36,034 nucleotides of DNA from Candidatus Parcubacteria bacterium (GTDB taxonomy: Bacteria > Patescibacteriota > Minisyncoccia > UBA6257 > 2-01-FULL-56-20), in the NCBI GenBank assembly GCA_027324805.1, contig DAHVRZ010000007.1, positions 1 through 36,034 of the forward strand, in the 5' to 3' direction. The position numbers and the translations under genes were made by a program. This document shows positions 22,788-30,431 of the stretch, piece by piece. Each line of letters starts with the position of its first letter. Position 1 is the stretch's first letter. The notes beneath the pieces were generated by a model, which was not told the DNA's origin, made no database searches, and was given only the letters and a program-made list of their open reading frames with translations.

Positions 22788-22988
22788 ATGAAAGCAATTC
22801 ATATGGTCGCTTTCATCCTGCTCGTGATAGGCGGCCTCAATTGGCTTCTCGTCGCGTTCGGATGGAATCTCGTCAGTGCTTTGTTCGGTTCGAGCGTAGT
22901 GGCCCAGCTGATCTATATATTGGTCGGCCTCTCCGCCCTCTGGGAGATCTTCACTCACAAGAAGAACTGCCGGACGTGTACCGCATAG
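22788..22988 (+). CDS. DUF378 family small membrane protein
   Basis: 66 aa with two transmembrane helices: MVAFILLVIGGLNWLLVAFG and SSVVAQLIYILVGLSALWEI, ending in HKKNCRTCTA. The GGLNW motif and the overall layout are those of DUF378 (YuzA-like) proteins, whose function is unknown. I use the ATG at 22788 because family members start just before helix 1; an in-frame ATG at 22740 would add 16 residues. A TATAAC at 22716-22721 is the likely -10. The transcript ends at the 23013 hairpin. Confidence 0.85.
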   Translation: MKAIHMVAFILLVIGGLNWLLVAFGWNLVSALFGSSVVAQLIYILVGLSALWEIFTHKKNCRTCTA

Positions 22989-23012
22989 GAGCGTTGCGTT
23001 TGCTCTTAAGAC

Positions 23013-23046
23013 ATTCAAAACCGCATCATACGATGCGGTTTTGAAT
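23013..23046. terminator. Bidirectional intrinsic terminator
   Basis: A 15-bp perfect stem (ATTCAAAACCGCATC with its complement) with a 4-nt loop lies between the convergent DUF378 and prepilin-LamG genes. TTTT and AAAA lie in the stem, with T-rich sequence on either side. Confidence 0.85.
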
Positions 23047-23119
23047 TATTATTCATGGATGATTCTTTTCTTTGTTGCTGTGCGGCGGCAGATCGTATCT
23101 GTCCGTTCGGCGATATGTC

Positions 23120-24358
23120 CTACTTCTCTATATTATAGATCTGCTGGACCTCGGCACCGGAGAGTGCGCGGTCATAGATACGGACGTCCTGTATATTCCC
23201 GTTCCAATAATGATTGCATGAGCCGCCGGACGAAAGGTTCCCGATGGTTATCACGGACGCCCCGCTGTTCGAATTGTAGCCTGCGCTCACGGCCGCGGAA
23301 TTGACCTGGACGCCGTCGAGATAGATCGCGACGCTCGTACCGTTCCGCACTCCGACCAGATAATGCCAGTTGCCGTCATTGATGGTCCCGGGCGAGGTAA
23401 GGTATCCCGCGGAACCGGTGCCGAACGTGGAGAACGATGCTTTGTTATTATACGTTTCGAGAACCCATGATTCCGCAATGCCGCATCGGTTGGCGGACAC
23501 TGCCGCCGCTTCGCTGAGGGCCGCGGAGGTTTTGACCCACGCCCCCACGGAGAAACTGCCGGTACCGAACTGGAACTGCGACGTGTTCGGAATGGAAACG
23601 ATATCGTCACTCCCGTCGAAATTGCCCGCGTAGCTCTGGTTATATCCTGACGCATAGTATGGCGTCGTTCCACTCCATGTTCCCGTACTGTTATATCCCG
23701 ACCAGTCGATCGTCGAGGGTCCGCTCCCCTCGTTGAGCGGCCAGTATCCCACAAGCGCCCTGCCGGACACGGGGAGGCTTGAAAGGCCGCTGCCCACTTC
23801 GTAAAGGGTGGGGTCGACACCCCCGGAAGACCGTACCTGTCCCGCATACTTGTTGGATTCCATGAACGCCGTTATGACATATTTCGAACCGTCGGTGTTA
23901 TAGGTGTAATAGAGATTCGAGGAGGTCTGGTTGACCGGATCCCCCGAGAGCGCATTGAACGGGCTCCCGCCGCGGATGTTCTGGAAATTGATGGGGATCC
24001 ATCCCGCACCGGCGGTCGTCTTGAAATTCGTCACGCCGCTGCACGTATATGCATATGCGGATGTCGCAAGTCCGAGATCGCTGCAGTTCGTGTTTGCGGC
24101 CGGGACGGAAATATAGTTCATCGTCGTCGTGCCGATCGAATACCCCGGCATCAGTCCCTGGTCGGATTGATAGAGGGTGACGGCGGCATCGAGGGTGGCG
24201 AGATCGCTCACCCGCCGTGCGTCGCGCGACTGCTGAACAAGCTGGATGGGGTTCAGCGTCAGGATCACCATAAGGGCGAGGAGCGATATGATCCCGAGCA
24301 CCACGACCATCTCGAGCAACGAGAATCCGGAACGGCGCGTGCGCATTATTTGATGCAT
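23120..24358 (-). CDS. Type IV prepilin fused to a C-terminal LamG domain, second copy
   Basis: 412 aa. RTRRSG-FSLLEMVVVLGIISL is the prepilin signal with Gly at -1 and Glu at +5. The head (about 35-195) carries the GWIPINFQ and DPVNQTSSNLYYTY motifs shared with the protein at 577. From about 205 (LVGYWPLNEG) a LamG domain runs to the end (FSVGAWVKTSAAL, WHYLVGVRNG, VAIYLDGVQV, DVRIYDRALSGAEV). Two Cys, in NRCG and GGSCNHYW, may form a disulphide. TGA-TATACT ends 6 nt before the ATG at 24358, so this start is preferred over the ATG at 24346. Likely a pilus-presented adhesin. Confidence 0.9.
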   Translation of the reverse strand: MHQIMRTRRSGFSLLEMVVVLGIISLLALMVILTLNPIQLVQQSRDARRVSDLATLDAAVTLYQSDQGLMPGYSIGTTTMNYISVPAANTNCSDLGLATSAYAYTCSGVTNFKTTAGAGWIPINFQNIRGGSPFNALSGDPVNQTSSNLYYTYNTDGSKYVITAFMESNKYAGQVRSSGGVDPTLYEVGSGLSSLPVSGRALVGYWPLNEGSGPSTIDWSGYNSTGTWSGTTPYYASGYNQSYAGNFDGSDDIVSIPNTSQFQFGTGSFSVGAWVKTSAALSEAAAVSANRCGIAESWVLETYNNKASFSTFGTGSAGYLTSPGTINDGNWHYLVGVRNGTSVAIYLDGVQVNSAAVSAGYNSNSGASVITIGNLSSGGSCNHYWNGNIQDVRIYDRALSGAEVQQIYNIEK

Positions 24359-24364
24359 AGTATA

Positions 24365-24370
24365 AGTATA
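24365..24370 (-). promoter_or_regulatory. Extended -10 promoter, leaderless start of the second prepilin-LamG gene
   Basis: TGA-TATACT ends 6 nt before the ATG at 24358; the hexamer is immediately repeated as TATACT up to the start codon. Confidence 0.6.
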
Positions 24371-24418
24371 TCAAACGCCCTCCCCTTTTTTATCTTCCTG
24401 TAGTATCGTTAGGTTCGT

Positions 24419-25498
24419 ATGAACATCCTCGCCATAGAGACATCGTGCGACGAGACCGGCGTTGCCCTTCTGAAGATAGGCGGCAGAGGCGCAGCACCCG
24501 GAACAAAGAACGGGACAATAAAAATCCCGAAGGTCGAAGTGCTCGAGAATTTCGTCGCCTCGCAGATCAAACTTCATCGCGAATTCGGCGGTGTCGTTCC
24601 GAACCTCGCGAAGCGGGAACATCTGCGCAACCTTCCCATTCTTTACGCACGCCTCGAGCGGCGGCTCCGCGCCAAAGGCAAACGGCTTTCCTTCGATATG
24701 ATCACGGTCACCGTAGGACCGGGACTCGAGCCGGCCCTTTGGACCGGCATCACCTTCGCAAAGGAACTCGCGAAGAAGACCGGAAAGCCGCTCGTCGGCG
24801 CCAATCATCTTGAAGGGCATCTCTACAGCTTTCTCCTGCCGGCCGGCAGAGATCCAAAGAAAGCCGCGCCGATCAAGTTTCCGGCGATCGCACTCATCGT
24901 CTCCGGCGGGCACACGATGCTTCTGAAAATGGATTCGCTCACGGCCCGGCGGACGCTCGGGGAGACCCGCGACGACGCGGCGGGCGAGGCGTTCGACAAG
25001 GTCGCGCGCCTGCTCGACCTTCCCTATCCCGGCGGCCCCGAGATCGAGAGGATTGCACACGAAGGCGATCCGCACGCAATCGAATTTCCCCGCCCCATGC
25101 TCCACGAGAAGAACTATGAGTTCAGCTTTTCAGGACTTAAAACGGCAGTGCTCTATTATATGCGGGATCACGCACCGGTGGCCGTTGCCGCAACGCCTTC
25201 GCGCGCGGACGTCGCGGCGTCATTCCAGGAGGCCGTGCTCGATGTGCTCACCAGAAAGACCATGCGCGCCGTCCGCGAGTACGGAGCCCATTCCGTGATC
25301 CTCTGCGGCGGCGTCGCGGCGAACAAGGCGCTCCGCTTGCGGCTCGGCCGCGAGACAAGGAAGGCCGGATGCTCTTTTCTTGTTCCTTTGTTCAAATATA
25401 ATCTCGACAATGCTGCGATGATCGGCCTTGCCGGTTATGTGACGCATCTCCGCGGCAAAAAATATCCGCTCCGCGCTGATGGCAGCCTCGGCGTCTAA
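24419..25498 (+). CDS. tsaD: tRNA N6-adenosine threonylcarbamoyltransferase TsaD
   Basis: 359 aa, normal length. TsaD transfers the threonylcarbamoyl group to A37 of ANN-decoding tRNAs (t6A). Seen: the N-terminal ILAIETSCDETGVAL, NLAKREHLRN and ANHLEGHLYS (the family's metal-binding His pair H-x-x-x-H), IVSGGHTMLL, GEAFDKVARLLDLPYPGGP, and the C-terminal CGGVAANKALR with DNAAMIGLAG. An extra ~20-residue Gly/Lys-rich stretch lies at about 20-40. It is divergent from the prepilin-LamG gene with a 60-bp gap. TAGTAT, 12 nt upstream, may be the -10. No partner genes (tsaB, tsaE) are nearby. Confidence 0.97.
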   Translation: MNILAIETSCDETGVALLKIGGRGAAPGTKNGTIKIPKVEVLENFVASQIKLHREFGGVVPNLAKREHLRNLPILYARLERRLRAKGKRLSFDMITVTVGPGLEPALWTGITFAKELAKKTGKPLVGANHLEGHLYSFLLPAGRDPKKAAPIKFPAIALIVSGGHTMLLKMDSLTARRTLGETRDDAAGEAFDKVARLLDLPYPGGPEIERIAHEGDPHAIEFPRPMLHEKNYEFSFSGLKTAVLYYMRDHAPVAVAATPSRADVAASFQEAVLDVLTRKTMRAVREYGAHSVILCGGVAANKALRLRLGRETRKAGCSFLVPLFKYNLDNAAMIGLAGYVTHLRGKKYPLRADGSLGV

Positions 25499-25569
25499 CG
25501 GTCCCGGCGCTTCCGTATATCGGAGCAATATCCTGCCACCCCCCCTCCGTTGCATGCAATGGCGCCCAC

Positions 25570-25597
25570 TTGACTTCATATAAGTATATGCTAATAT
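25570..25597 (+). promoter_or_regulatory. Promoter and operator of the ArsR-family gene
   Basis: TTGACT (25570-25575), a 16-bp spacer and TGC-TAATAT (25592-25597), with the hexamer ending 6 nt before the ATG. The spacer is filled by the inverted repeat CATATA-AG-TATATG (25577-25590), placed where a bound ArsR-type dimer would block RNA polymerase. It is the best-formed -35/-10 pair in the window. Confidence 0.7.
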
Positions 25598-25603
25598 CTT
25601 TAT

Positions 25604-25900
25604 ATGACCGACCTATGCAAAGAGATCAACAAGTTCGGCAAGGGCATCGGGAACGAGGCGCGGTACCGGATCATCCAATCGCTCCTCAAGGGGCATAAAA
25701 CGGTGAGCGAGATCACCCGCATCGTGAAGCTCTCGCAACCGGCGGTGTCCCAGCACCTTGCTACGCTCAAATCGTGCGACCTCGTGATCGCGGAACGGAG
25801 CGGTAAAGAAGTGTTTTATGCGGTAAATGCCGAATATACCCTCAAGCTCCTGCAAAATCTCATCAAAGATATGGATAAAAAACCGTCCCGAAAACGGTAA
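25604..25900 (+). CDS. ArsR-family winged-helix transcriptional repressor
   Basis: 98 aa. A single HTH_5 domain: GNEARYRIIQSLLKGHKTVSEI, then LSQPAVSQHLATLKSCDLV as the recognition helix, and GKEVFYAVN as the wing. ArsR proteins are dimeric repressors released by metals, redox signals or other ligands. The single Cys in KSCD after the recognition helix could be a redox or metal ligand, but the CVC metal motif is absent, so the signal is unknown. It probably regulates itself through the inverted repeat upstream. The FMN reductase gene follows after 25 bp and is likely co-regulated. Confidence 0.9.
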   Translation: MTDLCKEINKFGKGIGNEARYRIIQSLLKGHKTVSEITRIVKLSQPAVSQHLATLKSCDLVIAERSGKEVFYAVNAEYTLKLLQNLIKDMDKKPSRKR

Positions 25901-25925
25901 TAACAACAATCATCATAAAAAAACC

Positions 25926-26492
25926 ATGCTGAAAATAAAAGTAGTATTGGCGAGCGTGCGCGAAGGCCGTTTCGGAGACAAACCCGCGAAGTGGATATTT
26001 GAAAAGGCAAAATCGAGGGAAGGGTTCGACGTTGAGCTCCTCGACCTCAAGGATTATCCGTTCCCCGTCTTCGCGGAGTCGCAGATCCCCGCAATGTTGG
26101 GAGGCAACTATACGAACGAGATCGCCAAGAAGTGGGCCGAGAAGATCGGCAATGCGGACGGCTTCATCTTCGTCACGCCGGAATACAATCACGGCTATCC
26201 CCCGTCTCTTAAGAATGCGATCGATTACATCTACGGCGAATGGGTCAACAAGCCGGTGGCGTTCGTGGGATACGGCGCAAACGGAGGCGTCCGTTCCGTG
26301 GAGCAACTGAAGCAGGTGGTGAACAGCAATCTTGCCATGCATCCGGTGCCGATCACGATCACTATGAACCACCCGTGGAACCTCATGAACGACCAGGGCG
26401 AGTTCGATACGTCATCGTTCGAGAAGCCCGGCAATGAGATGCTCGACCAGCTTGCGTGGCTCGGCGAAGCACTCAAAGCGGCGCGGAAATAA
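25926..26492 (+). CDS. NADPH-dependent FMN reductase family protein
   Basis: 188 aa. A flavodoxin-like fold: VVLASVREGRFGDKPAKWIF (phosphate-binding loop for FMN), then ADGFIFVTPEYNHGYPPSLKNAIDY, the family signature. AFVGYGANGGVRSVEQLKQV and a C-terminal helix follow. Such proteins reduce FMN, quinones, azo dyes or metals with NAD(P)H. It lies 25 bp after the ArsR regulator, whose operator probably controls both genes; a redox or metal stress response is a reasonable inference. The C-terminal NHPWNLMNDQGEF is also typical. A GC-rich hairpin follows. Confidence 0.92.
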   Translation: MLKIKVVLASVREGRFGDKPAKWIFEKAKSREGFDVELLDLKDYPFPVFAESQIPAMLGGNYTNEIAKKWAEKIGNADGFIFVTPEYNHGYPPSLKNAIDYIYGEWVNKPVAFVGYGANGGVRSVEQLKQVVNSNLAMHPVPITITMNHPWNLMNDQGEFDTSSFEKPGNEMLDQLAWLGEALKAARK

Positions 26493-26516
26493 GATCCTCG
26501 TCATCCCCTCGGAGAC

Positions 26517-26544
26517 GAACGCCCGGCCAGAAGGCCGGGCGTTC
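26517..26544. terminator. Hairpin between the convergent FMN reductase and DUF167 genes
   Basis: GAACGCCCGGCC pairs fully with GGCCGGGCGTTC around AGAA. The T-run after it is weak (ACGTTCTT), so termination strength is uncertain. Confidence 0.6.
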
Positions 26545-26600
26545 ACGTTCTTGGCGCCTGTGCGCCTCCGAGGTTTTCCCCGGAGAAGGCATGTATGGTT

Positions 26601-26849
26601 CTATCCTTCCGGGATTTCGATTGTCTTTTCCTTGCTACGCGCGCCGGAAACTATTTTGATTTTGGAGCGGGGCACTTTGAAGTGCTCCGCGAGCGCGGCG
26701 ACGATCGCCTCGTTCGCGCGGCCTTCAATGGCACGCTCGGTGACCGCGACGACAAACTTCCGTTCCGCCGCATTCTTGAAGAGTCCCCGTGGCTCTTCTT
26801 TTATGTAAGCCTTTTTGGCGCCCGGCTTCGCTTTCACGAGAACCTTCAT
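26601..26849 (-). CDS. DUF167 (YggU) family protein
   Basis: 82 aa. VLVKAKPGAKKAYIKEE, VTERAIEGRANEAIVAALAE and FKVPRSKIKIVSGARSKEK are the DUF167 pattern, a small single-domain fold of unknown role. The start is fixed by TGC-TATAGT ending 6 nt before the ATG (26856-26861), so the mRNA should be leaderless. It lies 40 bp downstream of the Pol IV gene, in the same orientation but with its own promoter. Confidence 0.9.
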   Translation of the reverse strand: MKVLVKAKPGAKKAYIKEEPRGLFKNAAERKFVVAVTERAIEGRANEAIVAALAEHFKVPRSKIKIVSGARSKEKTIEIPEG

Positions 26850-26855
26850 TTTTTT

Positions 26856-26861
26856 ACTATA
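26856..26861 (-). promoter_or_regulatory. Extended -10 promoter, leaderless start of the DUF167 gene
   Basis: TGC-TATAGT is followed by six A and then the ATG. No -35 match is found at 17 bp. Confidence 0.6.
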
Positions 26862-26889
26862 GCATCCTCTGTCATTCTTTCCGCATCCG

Positions 26890-27963
26890 TCACGCCAATT
26901 TCTCCACGCGCACGCCGACGAGGCGGATCGCTTTGCGCCCCGGATTCTCGCGCTTGTCGAGGAATGGCATGAAAAGCCTCAATGTCTCAAAACGGATGAC
27001 ATCCGCACCGGATGCCGGCGCGGCGAGCGTCATGCTCCGCGTCTTTGTTGTGAAATCGAAGAAGCGCACCGTGATCGTTATGCCGCGGAACGATGCAAAA
27101 CCGCTTCTTTTGAAATGCGCGTGGACGCCGTCCGCGAGCGCCATCAGCCGCTCCTGCAGCACGATGGGATCGCGCGTGTCATGCGCGAAGGTCTCCTGTT
27201 CGCCTATCGACTTCGCTTCCCATTCCTCGACGAGCGGCGTATCGTACGTTCCGCGCAATTTTGCATACAGTTCACTCCCCCATTTTCCGAACATTTCGTA
27301 CAGCTCGGCTTCCGTAAAGCGCTTTGCATCCGCGACGGTGCGCACGCCAAGCCGTTTCAATTCCTCTTCCGTCTTCGGACCGACGCCCGGGATCGTACGG
27401 ACCGCAAGCGGCTCAAGAAATTTTTCCGCATCCCGAGGACGCACCACCGTAAAGCCGTCCGGTTTGTTCCTGTCGGATGCGATCTTTGCGACGAGCTTGT
27501 TCGGTCCGATACCAACCGACGCAGTGAGCCGCTCGCGCGCGCGGATCTCTTCCTTTATTGAACGCGCAGCCTCTGCCGCTTTCTCGTACGAACCGGCTGA
27601 TGAAAGGTCGAAGTATGCCTCATCCACACTCGCCTCCTCACTATGGTCCACGTGCGCTCGGAGTATCTCCATGATCCTGTGCGATACCGTTCCGTAACGA
27701 TGCATATCCACCGCAAGGAACACGGCGGGCGGAAGACCCTTCCCCCGCGCCGCTTCGGCGAGACGCCACGCCGTCGATATCGGCTGGGCCGAATGGATGC
27801 CGTATGCGCGCGCCGCATAGTTCGCGGTTGAGACGACGCCACGGCCGCGGCCCGCCTCCGGATCCGAACCTACCACGATCGGCCGTCCGGCAAAGCGCGG
27901 GTTGTCGCGCTCTTCCACCGAAGCGAAGAATGCATCCATATCGAGATGGCCTACGATGCGCAT
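26890..27963 (-). CDS. dinB: DNA polymerase IV (Y-family translesion polymerase)
   Basis: 357 aa. Y-family palm: VGHLDMDAFFASVEERDNP (catalytic Asp), GRGRGVVSTANYAARAYGIHS, then SVDEAYFDLS (catalytic Asp-Glu). Next come SVGIGPNKLVAKIASDRNKP, the helix-hairpin-helix TIPGVGPKTEEELKRLGV and a C-terminal little-finger domain. It copies past damaged bases at the cost of errors. No C-terminal beta-clamp motif is obvious. It starts 3 nt after the stop codon of the DinB-like gene, so it is the last gene of the exonuclease VII operon. The ATG is the only plausible start. Confidence 0.95.
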   Translation of the reverse strand: MRIVGHLDMDAFFASVEERDNPRFAGRPIVVGSDPEAGRGRGVVSTANYAARAYGIHSAQPISTAWRLAEAARGKGLPPAVFLAVDMHRYGTVSHRIMEILRAHVDHSEEASVDEAYFDLSSAGSYEKAAEAARSIKEEIRARERLTASVGIGPNKLVAKIASDRNKPDGFTVVRPRDAEKFLEPLAVRTIPGVGPKTEEELKRLGVRTVADAKRFTEAELYEMFGKWGSELYAKLRGTYDTPLVEEWEAKSIGEQETFAHDTRDPIVLQERLMALADGVHAHFKRSGFASFRGITITVRFFDFTTKTRSMTLAAPASGADVIRFETLRLFMPFLDKRENPGRKAIRLVGVRVEKLA

Positions 27964-27966
27964 GGC

Positions 27967-28494
27967 CTACATCGGCTCATCGGCGGACGGCCCGAAGGAA
28001 CCCGGGATCGGCACATCGTTCAGCCGGAGATACACGCCGAGCTGAGCGCGGTGATGTATAAAATGATCGATAAACAGCGTCCGGTATGCGAGCGCACGCG
28101 GCCCTTTGAATATCCGACGCTTGTTCGTCCCGTCGTCAAAAACGAGTTCCCATTCCCCGGCGAGATGTTCGTCGGTCGTGCCTTCAAGCGCAGCGCGCGC
28201 CGCCTTCGCCTTCCCGTCAAAAAGCGCGACAAGCCCCGCCGCATCCTCCGGCTCCTCATTTCCCGCTCCGCTCCCCTTCGCACCGAACGCAAGCGAATCT
28301 TTTTCGACAATGTCCGCCACCAGGCCGGGCAACGTCGCCACGTGCTTTGCGAGCCTTCCGAGAAGCATCGATTTTTCGTGCGGCTTCCAATCCTTCTTCT
28401 CCGCGAGCGGGACGCGCTCGAGCATCTTCCGCGCCGTAGCCATCTCATGATCGAACTCCTGCAGTGAAATCTCTTTGAATGAAACCGTATTCAT
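27967..28494 (-). CDS. DinB-like/DUF664-type four-helix-bundle protein
   Basis: 175 aa. SLQEFDHEMATARKMLERV at the N-terminus, HEKSMLLGRLAKHVATLPG in the middle, and the diagnostic IDHFIHHRAQLGVYLRLNDVPIPG with SFGPSADE at the end. This is the metal-binding DinB/YfiT superfamily (named after the B. subtilis damage-inducible gene, unrelated to Pol IV). Members include thiol-dependent transferases; the reaction here is unknown. Histidines for metal binding appear as HVA, HFIHH. It sits between xseB (6-nt gap) and the Pol IV gene (3-nt gap), clearly co-transcribed with DNA repair genes. Confidence 0.88.
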   Translation of the reverse strand: MNTVSFKEISLQEFDHEMATARKMLERVPLAEKKDWKPHEKSMLLGRLAKHVATLPGLVADIVEKDSLAFGAKGSGAGNEEPEDAAGLVALFDGKAKAARAALEGTTDEHLAGEWELVFDDGTNKRRIFKGPRALAYRTLFIDHFIHHRAQLGVYLRLNDVPIPGSFGPSADEPM

Positions 28495-28500
28495 GGAATT

Positions 28501-28722
28501 TTATTCTTTTTCGATGTCCGCTTTTATCTCTTCGAATTCGTTCTCAAGCTCCCCCAATCTTTTCTTGCTCGCCTTAATGAGCACCGCCGCCTTCTTCACC
28601 TTTTCCAGTGCCTTTTCCACATCCAGCTCCTCCTGCGAATCGAACCATTCGAGTATCTCCGCGATCTCTTCCAGATGATGTTTGAAATCCTTCGTCTTCT
28701 CCGTTTTTTCTTTTGCTGTCAT
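28501..28722 (-). CDS. xseB: Exodeoxyribonuclease VII small subunit
   Basis: 73 aa, the usual size of XseB. DFKHHLEEIAEILEWFDSQE, then LDVEKALEKVKKAAVLIKAS and a C-terminal helix LGELENEFEEIKADIEKE. XseB binds the C-terminal helices of XseA in the ExoVII complex, which degrades single-stranded DNA. It follows xseA by 8 nt in the same orientation, as in many bacteria. Confidence 0.92.
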   Translation of the reverse strand: MTAKEKTEKTKDFKHHLEEIAEILEWFDSQEELDVEKALEKVKKAAVLIKASKKRLGELENEFEEIKADIEKE

Positions 28723-28730
28723 AGATTTTT

Positions 28731-29912
28731 TTATTCGTTCCTATCCACATCTTCGACCTTCGAATGCACGCTTCCGTCGGTCAAGCGGATATCCAGCGTA
28801 TCGCCACGGGCGAGCGCGGCCGCGCTTTTCACTATCATACCATCGTGCCATACGATCGAATAACCAAGCTTCAATTGACGCATCGGATCATGGACCCGCA
28901 TGAGCTGTTCGGCCATGGCGAGCTTTTCCTTTGCGCGCATGATCAGCTCTGCGGCGTGATCGAGCACGGAACTTCGCGCTGCTTCGAGGTCCGTGCGGAT
29001 CCTGCGCAATTCTTCCCCGATGCGGATATGGATACGCGAAAACTGCTCGGTCTTCATGCGGGCCTCTTCCCACGATCGCCCCAAAAGATGCGCGGCCGCG
29101 GTCGGCGTACTCGTCATATAATCCGCCGCGAGCGCCATGAGCGGCACATCCTGGTCATGGCCGATGCCCGCGATCACCGGTACGGGGAAATCCACCGCCT
29201 CGCGCACGAGCATCTCGTTATTGAACGCCTGAAGCGATTCGAGCGAGCCGCCGCCGCGGATGATGACAAGCGCTTCGATCGCGCGATCCGGCGGCGCGCC
29301 GCCCGCTTCGGTCTCCTCGCGCATGCGCCGCATGGCCGCAAGGAGCGGCTTCGCCGCCTGCTGGCCCTCCACGCGCGAATCGATCCCGCGCACATGAAAC
29401 CCGAATCTGCCAAGATTGTTCATGAAGTCGTGGATCACCGCGCCTTTCATCGAAGTAATGACGCCGATGCGCGAAACATATTCCGGAAGCGCGCGCTTGC
29501 GTTCCTCGGCGAACACCCCCTCCGCTTCGAGCTTCTTCCGCAGTTCATCGTACGCTTTTTTGAGCGCGCCCTCGCCCACCAACTCCACCGTGTCCGCCAC
29601 GAACGAAAGCCGCCCGCTCGGCGGATAGATATTCGGATGGCCGCCCAGAATGATTTCCATGCCGACCTCGAGTGCCACGCCGCAGAGGTCGTAGTTGCGC
29701 GACCAGACAATGCAATCCATCACACCCTGCGCATCCTTGTCTTTGATCGTAAAATATACGTGTCCGGAGGCCGCACGCTTGAGCTCCGATACCTCTCCCG
29801 TGATCCGCACATTCTCCCGCTTGAAGAACGTATTGAGAACCTCTATATATTGGACGACAGTGAAGACCGTTTCCCCTTCCGCCGAAAAATCCAATCGCGT
29901 TCCGGTTGCCAT
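28731..29912 (-). CDS. xseA: Exodeoxyribonuclease VII large subunit
   Basis: 393 aa. An N-terminal OB-fold (FTVVQYIEVLNTFFKRENVR, GEVSELKRAASGHVYFTIKD), a catalytic domain with YVSRIGVITSMKGAVIHDF, LVIIRGGGSLESLQAFN and VPVIAGIGHDQDVPLMALAAD. STPTAAAHLL and a long helical C-terminus that binds XseB follow. It is slightly shorter than the ~450-aa E. coli protein. The ATG is fixed by TGG-TAGAAT ending 6 nt upstream. It heads the operon xseA-xseB-DinB-like-Pol IV. Confidence 0.95.
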   Translation of the reverse strand: MATGTRLDFSAEGETVFTVVQYIEVLNTFFKRENVRITGEVSELKRAASGHVYFTIKDKDAQGVMDCIVWSRNYDLCGVALEVGMEIILGGHPNIYPPSGRLSFVADTVELVGEGALKKAYDELRKKLEAEGVFAEERKRALPEYVSRIGVITSMKGAVIHDFMNNLGRFGFHVRGIDSRVEGQQAAKPLLAAMRRMREETEAGGAPPDRAIEALVIIRGGGSLESLQAFNNEMLVREAVDFPVPVIAGIGHDQDVPLMALAADYMTSTPTAAAHLLGRSWEEARMKTEQFSRIHIRIGEELRRIRTDLEAARSSVLDHAAELIMRAKEKLAMAEQLMRVHDPMRQLKLGYSIVWHDGMIVKSAAALARGDTLDIRLTDGSVHSKVEDVDRNE

Positions 29913-29918
29913 GCGGAT

Positions 29919-29924
29919 ATTCTA
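29919..29924 (-). promoter_or_regulatory. Extended -10 promoter of the xseA operon (leaderless)
   Basis: TGG-TAGAAT ends 6 nt before the xseA ATG; no -35 match is found and no LexA-like box was recognised. Confidence 0.6.
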
Positions 29925-29953
29925 CCATAGGCACGCAGGGCGCCCAGCACAAA

Positions 29954-29983
29954 GCAAAAGCACCTTTTCCAAGGTGCTTTTGC
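29954..29983. terminator. Terminator of the small membrane protein gene at 30010
   Basis: A perfect 13-bp stem (GCAAAAGCACCTT with its complement) and a TTCC loop. On the minus strand it is followed by TTTG. It lies between the gene at 30010 and the xseA promoter. Confidence 0.75.
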
Positions 29984-30009
29984 CGCACATATCCAGGCCT
30001 TCTTTATCT

Positions 30010-30189
30010 TTATTTGAGAAGTCCCGCAAGGTGCAGGGTCCAGAGGAAGACCCCGACCTCTATAAAGAAGAGTCCGAGGCCTACGGGAGAACCCCAACTG
30101 AACCATGAGCCCCACGCGCGCCAATGGGCCCAATGCTCCCCGTTATGCTTTTCATACCAATCCATCCACTCTTTGTTTTTGTCGTCCAT
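30010..30189 (-). CDS. Small Trp-rich membrane protein
   Basis: 59 aa from the ATG at 30189; a longer upstream frame to 30411 lacks coding character. The N-terminal half is polar and Trp/His-rich (KEWMDWYEKHNGEHWAHWR). The second half is one hydrophobic helix, VGLGLFFIEVGVFLWTLHLA. No family recognised; single-pass membrane protein. A hairpin (30212-30235) lies 22 nt upstream of the start in the probable leader. Its transcript would end at the 29954 hairpin. Confidence 0.65.
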   Translation of the reverse strand: MDDKNKEWMDWYEKHNGEHWAHWRAWGSWFSWGSPVGLGLFFIEVGVFLWTLHLAGLLK

Positions 30190-30211
30190 GAACGTGTTTG
30201 GTTGATTTCGA

Positions 30212-30235
30212 CCTTTGGGATACCGAACCCAAAGG
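30212..30235 (-). other. Hairpin in the leader of the small membrane protein gene
   Basis: CCTTTGGG and CCCAAAGG pair perfectly around an 8-nt loop. No T-run follows on either strand, so a terminator is unlikely; it may be an mRNA leader structure. 30236-30390 shows no gene. Confidence 0.45.
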
Positions 30236-30431
30236 TTGCGGAGGGGTGCGGCCTCTTGCGGACCGGGGTCGTCGGCCCGAGGTTTGCGATGACACCGCTT
30301 ATACCGTATTTCGATTATACCATCACTCGAGCATGCGGCGAACTGTTTTTTCGTGCATTCATCATGGCCCATATCCATGCTCCGTGGTATCATATGGGCA
30401 GAACATTCCATTATTTCATTTACGAGGCTGT

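Noticed and set aside
28764-29930. 388-codon plus-strand open frame
   Set aside because: It is antisense to xseA, which has complete family motifs.
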